64,000 nucleotides of DNA from JAVZLQ01 sp049700035 (GTDB taxonomy: Archaea > Thermoproteota > Bathyarchaeia > Bathyarchaeales > Bathycorpusculaceae), in assembly GCA_049700035.1 (NCBI GenBank), contig JBNAWC010000001.1, forward strand, positions 14,790 through 78,789, given 5' to 3'. The notes below the pieces were generated by a model. It saw only the letters and a program-made list of their open reading frames with translations. It made no database searches and had not been told where the DNA came from. The translations under genes and the position numbers were made by a program. Below, piece after piece: positions 1 through 6,549 of the stretch (positions are counted from its first letter, which is position 1; every line of letters begins with the position of its first letter).

Positions 1-159
1 TTTTCTAACAGCGATTAGACAGCCGATTTCAAACTTGTTCATTATTTCAGCTGCCTCTTTAACCGTGGCGTTTTCGTCTATTGTTATGACCTCCTTTATC
101 ATTACGTCGCTGACCTTTAATGTTAGTCCGCTTTCCTCTTCCGTTTCTTCAGACAACAA
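1..159 (-). CDS. CBS-domain protein (partial, runs off the window edge)
   Basis: Reading leftwards from a TTG at 159 gives an open frame to the window edge. After an acidic leader it contains LKVSDVMIKEVITIDENATV followed by EAAEIMNKFEIGCLIAV, the typical first half of a CBS domain (DVM near the start, then a helix and a conserved G). CBS pairs usually bind adenosyl ligands and regulate an attached domain or act as stand-alone sensors. The start is uncertain (TTG at 159 or 156; the first ATG at 102 would cut into the domain). A GGTGG lies just upstream and a TATA box about 40 bases upstream. The remainder of the gene is outside the window. Confidence 0.72.
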   Translation of the reverse strand, partial: MLSEETEEESGLTLKVSDVMIKEVITIDENATVKEAAEIMNKFEIGCLIAVRK

Positions 160-195
160 ACCACCAGCTTCCTCTATTTTTTCTGTAAACGTAAT

Positions 196-203
196 ATATA
201 AAA
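196..203 (-). promoter_or_regulatory. TATA box for the CBS-domain gene
   Basis: On the minus strand the sequence reads TTTATATA. It lies in the 57-base gap after the UbiD-family gene and about 40 bases before the likely TTG start. This fits an archaeal TATA box with transcription beginning near 173, so the CBS gene probably has its own promoter. Confidence 0.45.
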
Positions 204-216
204 TGGTGTGCGATTT

Positions 217-1563
217 TTATTTCACCGTTTTTAGCAGCTTTTCAAGCAGTTTTTCGACATTCTTGCTTGCTGGTATTTTTGCTCTTTCAAACTTTTCTTT
301 AGGCTTATTAAATGGTCTTGTGGCGTCGATTCCCATTTTCGTTGTCGAACCCGTCTCTTGATCTGCAGACGAATCTAAAGTGGAGCCGCGCGCGTTGTTT
401 ATGATGATTAGGTCTTCGGATGCTTGAAAGCGTGTTGCAATAGCCCATTCAACATCATTAGCGTCAAAAACGTTTATGTCTGAATCCACGACAACGGCGT
501 GTTTTAGGCTTGGATGTGCCGCAAAAGCTGCTAGCAAGGCGTTTTTGCCATCTCCATCGAGTTGTTTTTCAATGGATATTATGGCGTGGAGCCATCCGCT
601 TCCGCCTCGCGAGAGATTCACCGCGCAAACTTTTGGCACAACTTTTGAAACAGCCTCCCAAATGAGCACTTCGTGTGGCAACCCCATCAGAAGTTTGTGT
701 TCGGCTCCAGAAGGCAAAAGCGCCTGATAAATGTAGTCTTTCTTGTGCATTACGCCCACGATTTCAACCACTGGCTGCTTTCTTGTTATGTCATACGTTC
801 CAGTTATGTCAACGAAGGGTCCCTCAGACACCTCTTTGCTTGTGGAGATTATGCCTTCAATGACAAGCTCTGCATCTGCTGGCGCATAAGCGTCAACATG
901 CTCGCATTTTATTAGGCGAAGCTTTCCATCCATAAGCGTATTCGCAGCTTCGAATTCGTTGACGCCGAATGGTAGGGGCGAAGAAGCCGCCAGCATGACC
1001 GCTGGGTGCACGCCAACAGATATTGAAACTTCCAAGTCTTTACGTGCTTCTTTTGCCATTTGCCAAAGCTTGAAAAGATGTCTTGGAACCAAACGGATAG
1101 CCAAGTGGCTCTTATCCAAAACTTGAAGTCTATGCACGGAAACATTCTCAATTGCGCCGTCAACGCTTTTCGCGTAAACAACCGCTGAAGTAAAATATGG
1201 ACCCGCGTCCCTATCGAAATGCGTTAAAACGGGGATGCTGGATAAGTCTTTTTCAGCAACCTCTTTTACTGGGCCGTCTGAAACGATTTTTGGCTTTTTT
1301 GGCGAAAGCCAAGCGTTAATTAAATGTGAATAGAGCTTTTCTTGGCTTGTTCCAAGCGCCTTGCAGATTCTGCTTCTTTTTCCACAAACGTTCGCAACAA
1401 TTTTCGTCCTATAATCCTTAACCTTTTCAAAGAGCAAAATAGTGCCTTGTTCGTCAAACTGCTTCATTATGTATGCAATTTCAAATTTTGTTGAAATCTC
1501 GTCCTTTACATGCAAGATTTCTTTTTCGTTTTCCATTTTTTCAAGAAAATCTCTGAAGCTCAT
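217..1563 (-). CDS. UbiD-family prenyl-FMN decarboxylase, probably of the archaeal anhydromevalonate phosphate decarboxylase type
   Basis: The 448-residue protein is collinear with UbiD-family decarboxylases, which use prenylated FMN for reversible decarboxylation. Visible landmarks are NVSVHRLQ (Arg145 at the cofactor-contacting position), EGPFVDITGTYD (Glu247 and Asp252, where classical UbiD/Fdc has a second Glu) and a Gly-rich C-terminal half. In archaea one UbiD subgroup decarboxylates trans-anhydromevalonate 5-phosphate in the modified mevalonate pathway. Mevalonate kinase and isopentenyl phosphate kinase at 55-57 kb make that role attractive, but it is inferred from lineage. The ATG overlaps the stop of the upstream chaperone-like gene (ATGA). 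No UbiX partner is present in the window. A different aromatic or ubiquinone-like substrate cannot be excluded. Confidence 0.85.
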   Translation of the reverse strand: MSFRDFLEKMENEKEILHVKDEISTKFEIAYIMKQFDEQGTILLFEKVKDYRTKIVANVCGKRSRICKALGTSQEKLYSHLINAWLSPKKPKIVSDGPVKEVAEKDLSSIPVLTHFDRDAGPYFTSAVVYAKSVDGAIENVSVHRLQVLDKSHLAIRLVPRHLFKLWQMAKEARKDLEVSISVGVHPAVMLAASSPLPFGVNEFEAANTLMDGKLRLIKCEHVDAYAPADAELVIEGIISTSKEVSEGPFVDITGTYDITRKQPVVEIVGVMHKKDYIYQALLPSGAEHKLLMGLPHEVLIWEAVSKVVPKVCAVNLSRGGSGWLHAIISIEKQLDGDGKNALLAAFAAHPSLKHAVVVDSDINVFDANDVEWAIATRFQASEDLIIINNARGSTLDSSADQETGSTTKMGIDATRPFNKPKEKFERAKIPASKNVEKLLEKLLKTVK

Positions 1564-1931
1564 GTTGTCGTTCCCTCTTTTTCGGATGCTTGGTAAGTGA
1601 CTTTTTCGATTAGGCGCATGAAAATTGACTGCGCTTGCATTTCGTTAAGCGTTTCTAGATAAACCGAAACTAGCGCTATCTTCTTTTTCCTTGAAGCCAT
1701 ATACTCTGCGAACATGCGGGCTGAAATCGCGTTTTTGTCTCCTAAAAGAATTGATGAGGAAACTGGTCCTGGTATGTCTCCAGCTTTTGGAACAGCCACA
1801 GCGAGTGTTCCAAGCTTGTCTTCTCTTTCGCTTAGTAGGATTAAGCAGGCGTTTTTTGTTTCCATGTATATTGCCAGAAAGTGCATGTTTTGCTCGACAA
1901 CTTCTTCTTTTATGATTTTTGCGCGTTCCAT
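1560..1931 (-). CDS. Proteasome assembly chaperone 3/4-like small protein
   Basis: The protein has about 123 residues. The core LGTLAVAVPKAGDIPGPVSS, then SILLGDK, a short helix (MFAEYMASRK) and a strand IALVSVYLE, follows the order seen in eukaryotic proteasome assembly chaperones PAC3/PAC4 (LAVAM, S.SLLGD, then a strand). Those proteins help assemble the alpha ring. The ATG at 1931 was preferred over a GTG at 1973 because a TATA-like CTATAAATAA lies about 25 bases upstream, which fits a leaderless transcript. It is translationally coupled to the UbiD gene by a 4-base overlap. The similarity is by eye and moderate; a structural comparison would decide. The proteasome alpha gene is in the window but 38 kb away. 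Confidence 0.6.
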   Translation of the reverse strand: MERAKIIKEEVVEQNMHFLAIYMETKNACLILLSEREDKLGTLAVAVPKAGDIPGPVSSSILLGDKNAISARMFAEYMASRKKKIALVSVYLETLNEMQAQSIFMRLIEKVTYQASEKEGTTT

Positions 1932-1949
1932 GCGGTTTGTTCTCCGCTG

Positions 1950-1985
1950 CTTATTTATAGCTTCACGATTCACTATTTATTATTT
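1950..1985. promoter_or_regulatory. Divergent promoter region between the PAC-like gene and nth
   Basis: Two TATA-like elements face opposite ways. On the minus strand CTATAAATAA (about 1952-1961) is some 25 bases before the ATG at 1931. On the plus strand CTATTTATTA (about 1973-1982) is some 25 bases before the ATG at 2006. Both genes appear to be leaderless or nearly so. Confidence 0.5.
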
Positions 1986-2005
1986 TCAAATGTTGGGACA
2001 AGCGC

Positions 2006-2668
2006 ATGACCAAGAAAAGAGTTGAAGAAATACTTCAGATTCTACGGAAATCATTTACAAAGCCTAAGTGGGTTTCTTCGAGGGGAGACCCTTTTGAAAC
2101 GTTGATTGTGACGATAATTTCGCAGAACACTGCTGATAGGAACACGGCTAGGGCTTTCGAAAACCTTTCGAAGCGTTTTCAGATAAAGCCCGAAGTTTTA
2201 GCGAAAGCCGAAACGCGACAAATTGAAGAATGCCTAAAAGTGGCTGGACTGTATAGGAATAAAGCCAAAACAATAAAAAACATCTCAAAGCTTATACTAG
2301 AAAAATTTCACGGAGACATGAACAGAATTTTGTCGATGCCACTTGCAGAAGCACGCAAAACGCTTTTGCAACTTCCAGGGGTTGGACCTAAAACAGCGGA
2401 TGTTGTCCTACTTTTCTGTTCGAATAAGCCTACAATGCCAGTTGACACTCATGTTAATCGTGTTGCACGAAGGCTTGGTTTAGCTCCTCAAGTTGGCGGC
2501 TATGAAGTTGTGCGTGAATCTTTGCAATCGCTTTATAGTCCAGAGGATTATTTAGATGTTCACGTTTTGTTGATTTTGCTTGGAAGAAAATATTGTAAGG
2601 CGAGAAAACCATTGTGTGCGCAGTGCGTGGTGAATGCCCTCTGCCCAAAAATTTTTGGAAAACATTGA
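2006..2668 (+). CDS. nth: Endonuclease III (DNA glycosylase/AP lyase)
   Basis: The 220-residue protein has the normal length and full set of landmarks for endonuclease III, a base-excision repair enzyme that removes oxidised pyrimidines and cleaves the abasic site. The helix-hairpin-helix LPGVGPKTADVV lies at 123-134 with catalytic Lys129, catalytic Asp147 sits in VDTHV, and a C-terminal [4Fe-4S] motif C-x6-C-x2-C-x5-C occupies Cys197, 204, 207 and 213. The ATG at 2006 follows a TATA element by about 25 bases. It is divergent from the PAC-like/UbiD operon and convergent with the Clp1-type kinase gene. Confidence 0.96.
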   Translation: MTKKRVEEILQILRKSFTKPKWVSSRGDPFETLIVTIISQNTADRNTARAFENLSKRFQIKPEVLAKAETRQIEECLKVAGLYRNKAKTIKNISKLILEKFHGDMNRILSMPLAEARKTLLQLPGVGPKTADVVLLFCSNKPTMPVDTHVNRVARRLGLAPQVGGYEVVRESLQSLYSPEDYLDVHVLLILLGRKYCKARKPLCAQCVVNALCPKIFGKH

Positions 2669-2676
2669 TTGCTTTC

Positions 2677-3990
2677 TTAAAGCCTTTGTATGAAGCTAAA
2701 ATTCTGCTGCTTATCATTCTCAAAAAGTGGGATTTCCTTTAAATTCTTGTCAAGTTTGACTTTTCCAACAACGATTGTCGCTATTTCCTTTGACACGGGT
2801 GTTAGAATTTTTAGTGTTTTCCTAATGTAGTCGACCTCTTGAAGAACACCGATTCCCAAAAATCTTCTTTCACTATTGTACAGAGCTGTGAGGGCTCCTT
2901 CCTCTTGTCCTTTTCGAATTATTTCAACCCGTTTTTCAACGAATTGCTCAACCCTTCTAATGTTTTCATCGCTTATCCATCGACCCTTACCTATGACAAC
3001 GTAAACTTTATCTTTAAACTCCACAAAATGCAAGGGTTTCATTCCCAACAAGTCGTAAATGATTCCAGCTCTCTTGCTTTTCTCAGAAATCTTGCTTATG
3101 TTAAGCAGTTCGCTTCCTTCGACGTTAACCCAATTTAACGGAATGGCCTGTACCTTGGCGTTTTTAAGGTATTTTATGTATCCAAGCTCTCTTAGGCTTT
3201 TGCGTTTTTCTCTGCTCCTCTGTTTTATGGCTGGTGGCGATTCGACAACTATTTTTCTGGGTTTTTCTAGGGCGTTTATTAAAGGTGCCGATTCGTCGCC
3301 TTGTTTGATGCATAGGACAAGGTTAGGTGTTAACTCATTGGCAAGCCTAATCTTATAGTTGACAGCATCTTCACCTTCAATCCAACCGTCAGTGTTTATA
3401 ACAACGAAATCTGGATTGCCGTCGAGAATCTCCCCCTTCAACAAAACTAAGCCTTCAATTACCTTATCAATCGCTGGGCTTGGAGATGTTACTCCAACAA
3501 AAAAGGCGTTTTTTGCCTCTAAATTGAAGAGGTCTGTCACTGGCTTTGCTACGAAGTTGTAGGCAACTGAGCATGGTGGTCCTATGTCTGACTGTCCCAA
3601 GTCGCCATCTAAAACTGCAACCTTGTGTTTTTCATTTAAAAGTTTGTTTACAATGTAGGTGCAGAAGCTTGACTTTCCAGAGTCCACGTTGCCCGTGACC
3701 ATTATCAAGGCTGGTCTCTCGTTGGTCTCTAGAACTTCTTTAAGTGCTTCGGTCCATGAAGGGGGGATTGTGCTTCCATCAACTTCTTCTACGCTAGCGT
3801 TTTCGCCAAGAGAAACGTCAAGCTCTGTTTTTTCTTCCGCGGTGAATGGTAATCTTTTTCCCTCTCGTATTACGACCTTGCCTTTTCCACTTATTACCGC
3901 GCCGAAAACTTCCACTTTGCCAGACGTTACCGTAACCGAGGCTGGTCCATCAACCAGCAGAGTTTTGTCCTTCTCAATGGTTTTAATCAC
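2677..3990 (-). CDS. Clp1/Grc3-type polynucleotide 5'-hydroxyl kinase
   Basis: About 437 residues with the archaeal Clp1 layout: a beta-rich N-terminal domain, a P-loop kinase domain with GNVDSGKS (about 100-107) and LDGDLGQSDIGPP, then a C-terminal domain. Clp1-family enzymes phosphorylate 5'-OH ends of RNA (and DNA) using ATP and act in tRNA and mRNA processing. A GTG at 3990 was chosen over the upstream ATG at 4032 because GGAGG stands seven bases before it, and the GTG overlaps the stop of the preceding gene by eight bases. That pairing with an RNase H-fold protein suggests a shared role in nucleic acid end processing (inference). Confidence 0.9.
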   Translation of the reverse strand: MIKTIEKDKTLLVDGPASVTVTSGKVEVFGAVISGKGKVVIREGKRLPFTAEEKTELDVSLGENASVEEVDGSTIPPSWTEALKEVLETNERPALIMVTGNVDSGKSSFCTYIVNKLLNEKHKVAVLDGDLGQSDIGPPCSVAYNFVAKPVTDLFNLEAKNAFFVGVTSPSPAIDKVIEGLVLLKGEILDGNPDFVVINTDGWIEGEDAVNYKIRLANELTPNLVLCIKQGDESAPLINALEKPRKIVVESPPAIKQRSREKRKSLRELGYIKYLKNAKVQAIPLNWVNVEGSELLNISKISEKSKRAGIIYDLLGMKPLHFVEFKDKVYVVIGKGRWISDENIRRVEQFVEKRVEIIRKGQEEGALTALYNSERRFLGIGVLQEVDYIRKTLKILTPVSKEIATIVVGKVKLDKNLKEIPLFENDKQQNFSFIQRL

Positions 3991-4627
3991 GTGTTTTCCT
4001 CCTTGGAAATTTTTGTCCGTTTCTTCCAGCAATTCTTATGGCTGAGACTATGTCTCTTAACCCGCGCCTATGTTCTGTTCTGCTTAAATAGCGGTCTGTT
4101 CCAACTTCGCTAACGCTTTCTAATGTAACGTTTAAAGGTAATGCATCATCAAGCGACTCTAAAAGCTTTTCCTTGTAGGTGGGCACCCCATCTCCAACCT
4201 TCACGTAAATGGAGGCAACTGAAATTTTTCCAAAATTCCTCAAAATCTTCATTATTTTATCTACAGTTTCTTCAACGCTAAAACAGTTTTCGGTTTCGAC
4301 AATTTTTCCATCAGCCAAAACTGCAAGTCCGAATATTTCGCCTGGGTCAACGCCTATGACGAGTCTTTCGTATTCTTCTTTTCCGTGAATGAAGCGCAGT
4401 GCTTCATTTATTAGTTCTTCTGGCTCTGTTCTTTCATTGTAAGCTAGAACGTTTTCATGTTTTATTAGTGGGCGTTCCTTCTCTGTGGTTAAAACTATTT
4501 TTATTTCCGCTGGAATTTCCTCGTTTGGGATTAAACTCAAAAAGGGCAAATTTCTCCTCTTCAACTCATTTACAATTAGGTAGTATGCCTTTCCCGATGT
4601 CGTTGCAACCGCGATGTTTGCCTTCAT
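3983..4627 (-). CDS. RNase H/RuvC-fold protein of unknown function, coupled to the Clp1 kinase
   Basis: 214 residues from the ATG at 4627, which has AAGGAG a few bases upstream; the longer frame to 4771 would run into radB. The N-terminal 85 residues are unassigned. From residue 88 the sequence reads LVIGVDPGEIFGLAVLADGK, the first strand-turn of RuvC/RNase H-like folds with Asp94 as a candidate metal ligand. Later candidates are Glu170 or Glu174 and Asp192 in a C-terminal helix (RGLRDIVSAIRIA), resembling the acidic helix of RuvC. It could be an active nuclease or a degenerate RNase H fold. It precedes and overlaps the Clp1-type gene by eight bases and is divergent from radB. I do not recognise a named family. 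Confidence 0.72.
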   Translation of the reverse strand: MKANIAVATTSGKAYYLIVNELKRRNLPFLSLIPNEEIPAEIKIVLTTEKERPLIKHENVLAYNERTEPEELINEALRFIHGKEEYERLVIGVDPGEIFGLAVLADGKIVETENCFSVEETVDKIMKILRNFGKISVASIYVKVGDGVPTYKEKLLESLDDALPLNVTLESVSEVGTDRYLSRTEHRRGLRDIVSAIRIAGRNGQKFPRRKTRD

Positions 4628-4692
4628 AACATCTCCTTTTAAAGATGCACAAGCACAAAACAAATTATCTGTTTCGAGACTTATATTCGTTG

Positions 4693-5403
4693 ATGTGCGT
4701 AAGCGTGCTACAAAAGATTCCGACAGGCTGTAAAACCCTTGACAACGCTTTAGAAGGGGGTATACCAACAAAAAGCCTCACACTAGTTTATGGCGAAGCG
4801 GAAACTGGGAAAACAACGTTGGCAATGCAGACGGTCGTAAACTGCGCAATGCAAGGATACAAGACTTTGTTTATAGACTGCGACGACACTTTCTCCTCTA
4901 GGAGGCTGTACCAAATTGCTGTTGGAAGGCTTAACGAGATTGCGGAATTGATAATTTTAATGAAGCCGCGCAGTTTTCAAGAACAAACATACGTCATAGA
5001 CCATTTGGGCGATTATGTCACAAAACATTTCGGACTTGTGGTTATTGATACTGTCACCGCGCTTTATAGTGTCAGAATTGCCGAAAATCCGCAAAAGACG
5101 TTTGAGCTTAACCGCGAGTTAAATAGGCAGATGGGATTGCTTGCGCAGTTGGCTAAAACAAATAAAATTGCAATTTTGGTAACAAGCCAGGTTAGAAGCG
5201 CTTTTGAAGAAGGCTACGTAAGCGTGGAGCCAGTTGCCACAAGAGTATTAAAGTTCTGGGCTGAAACCATAATTGCCATGAAACCGACGGAAAACCCAAA
5301 AATAATTAGGGCGGTAATCGAAAAGGGCGCAAAGGCGCAGCAGCAATGCGATTGCCTTCTGCAAATAGGAGAAAATGGGCTAGGTGACGCCATAAAATCC
5401 TAA
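4693..5403 (+). CDS. radB: RadB, RecA-family recombinase paralogue
   Basis: About 236 residues comprising a bare RecA/RadA ATPase core without the N-terminal HhH domain of RadA, which is the definition of RadB. Walker A is GEAETGKTT (34-42), Walker B is LVVIDTVTALYS, and IPTGCKTLDNALEGGIPTK opens the domain as in RadB. RadB assists RadA and Holliday-junction processing in archaea. The start is ambiguous: ATG at 4693 is used here, but a GTG at 4705 lies at a leaderless distance from a TATA-like TTATAT at 4681. It is divergent from the RNase H-fold gene and followed after 12 bases by carS. Confidence 0.88.
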   Translation: MCVSVLQKIPTGCKTLDNALEGGIPTKSLTLVYGEAETGKTTLAMQTVVNCAMQGYKTLFIDCDDTFSSRRLYQIAVGRLNEIAELIILMKPRSFQEQTYVIDHLGDYVTKHFGLVVIDTVTALYSVRIAENPQKTFELNRELNRQMGLLAQLAKTNKIAILVTSQVRSAFEEGYVSVEPVATRVLKFWAETIIAMKPTENPKIIRAVIEKGAKAQQQCDCLLQIGENGLGDAIKS

Positions 5404-5415
5404 CGAGGCGCCATT

Positions 5416-5910
5416 ATGGACATAGCGCATATAATTGTTGAAGCGTTAAAATTCATTTTTCCCGCCTACTGTGCAAACGCAATACCCGTCATTGCTGGCG
5501 GGGGACTTCCAATAGATTTGGATAAAAAGTTTTTTGATGGAAAACCAATTTTTGGAAAAAATAAGACTTACAAGGGCTTCTTTTTCGGTCTCCTTGTGGG
5601 AACTCTCGTCGGGTCTGCGGAAAGCTTGGTTTTTGACTATCCTCCACTTTTCGGTTTTATGCTATCTTTAGGAGCGTTATTTGGGGACTTGTTTGGAGCT
5701 TTCCTAAAAAGACGGTTGGGACTTGCTCCAGGTGAATTGTTGCCAGTAATTGACCAAATAGACTTTGTTGTTGGCGCGTTATTGTTTGCCATCCCGCTTC
5801 CAATTTTAACAATTGAGCTCGCAGTAACAGCGTTGATTATAACTCCGCCGATACATTTGTTGACAAACTTCGCTGCCTATAAGCTTGGCTTAAAAAGTAA
5901 TCCATGGTAG
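5416..5910 (+). CDS. carS: CDP-archaeol synthase
   Basis: 164 residues, strongly hydrophobic with about five membrane segments. The cytosolic loop GKPIFGKNKTYKGFFFGLL and the region KRRLGLAPGELLPVIDQIDF are hallmarks of CarS, which transfers CMP from CTP onto digeranylgeranylglyceryl phosphate in the membrane, the step before polar head-group addition in ether lipids. The length matches archaeal CarS. It lies 12 bases after radB and is convergent with the small membrane protein on the other strand. Together with IPK, MVK, IDI2 and GGPP synthase at 53-57 kb it makes the window rich in ether-lipid genes. Confidence 0.93.
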   Translation: MDIAHIIVEALKFIFPAYCANAIPVIAGGGLPIDLDKKFFDGKPIFGKNKTYKGFFFGLLVGTLVGSAESLVFDYPPLFGFMLSLGALFGDLFGAFLKRRLGLAPGELLPVIDQIDFVVGALLFAIPLPILTIELAVTALIITPPIHLLTNFAAYKLGLKSNPW

Positions 5911-5912
5911 TC

Positions 5913-6332
5913 TTATCTGCCAAGCTTCAGTTGTATTGTAATTTCAAGGTATATGTATGCTATCAAAATTAGGGCTATACCCACCAGAAACATCATATAC
6001 GCTTGTCTTGGCTTATAGGCGTATTTTGTGCTCTGGTACATGGAGATTACTCCAACAATGCCAAGCGCGTAAAGAATCATTGAGATAAGGCTGTCAAATA
6101 TGAACTGTGAACCAAGTTCTGGATATAGCAAGTAAAAGCGTCCACCATAATAAACGGCTGGATAAGGCTTCATTATTATGTTGTATAAGCCGCCACCAAA
6201 GAGGAAAACCGCCGCTGCAATTGCAAGGGCTGAGATAACCAGACTTGAAGGTTGTGCCGTTGTAAGTTTCTTGTAAAATTTTGTTAGAGAGTATGAAGCC
6301 GAAGATATTTGCCTTTTAACCTTCTTTGACAT
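5913..6332 (-). CDS. Small membrane protein, unknown function
   Basis: 139 residues. A basic N-terminus (about 1-30) is followed by three predicted membrane segments near residues 32-52, 78-98 and 112-132, with a Tyr-rich exposed loop between the first two. I do not recognise the family. Its start overlaps the stop of the preceding zinc-binding small protein by 17 bases, so it is the last gene of the topoisomerase I operon. The order topoisomerase, zinc protein, membrane protein is tight enough to suggest co-translation but gives no function. Confidence 0.72.
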   Translation of the reverse strand: MSKKVKRQISSASYSLTKFYKKLTTAQPSSLVISALAIAAAVFLFGGGLYNIIMKPYPAVYYGGRFYLLYPELGSQFIFDSLISMILYALGIVGVISMYQSTKYAYKPRQAYMMFLVGIALILIAYIYLEITIQLKLGR

Positions 6333-6549
6333 TTTCCCATTCTCCGCTTTTTATTAGGTATTCCGCCACCTCTTTAGCCCACTCGCCTGTTAGTGGATTC
6401 TTGGCAATCTCACTTAAATACTCTTTCCAAGAAATTTCTAGAGCTTTCCTCCACTTCTCATACTTTTTGGCGATTATTTCATAAGCCTTCGCGTGCAGTT
6501 CACAGTAGCCGTTCTCAACGGCTTCTTTGCTACATATTTTGCATTTCAT
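6316..6549 (-). CDS. Small zinc-binding protein, unknown function
   Basis: 77 residues. The N-terminus MKCKICSKEAVENGYCELHA holds Cys3-x2-Cys6 and Cys16-x2-His19, a compact CCCH zinc site, followed by a long amphipathic helical region rich in Lys, Glu and Trp. It overlaps the end of the topoisomerase gene by 20 bases and the start of the membrane protein by 17 bases. A nucleic-acid or protein adaptor role is possible but not shown by sequence. Confidence 0.75.
   Translation of the reverse strand: MKCKICSKEAVENGYCELHAKAYEIIAKKYEKWRKALEISWKEYLSEIAKNPLTGEWAKEVAEYLIKSGEWENVKEG

Noticed and set aside
912..1181. Long open frame inside the UbiD gene
   Set aside because: It lies in another frame of a clearly conserved gene and has no recognisable pattern; an overlap shadow.
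4628..4771. N-terminal extension of the RNase H-fold protein and overlap with radB
   Set aside because: The ATG at 4627 has a good SD and the extension would overlap the divergent gene and its promoter.
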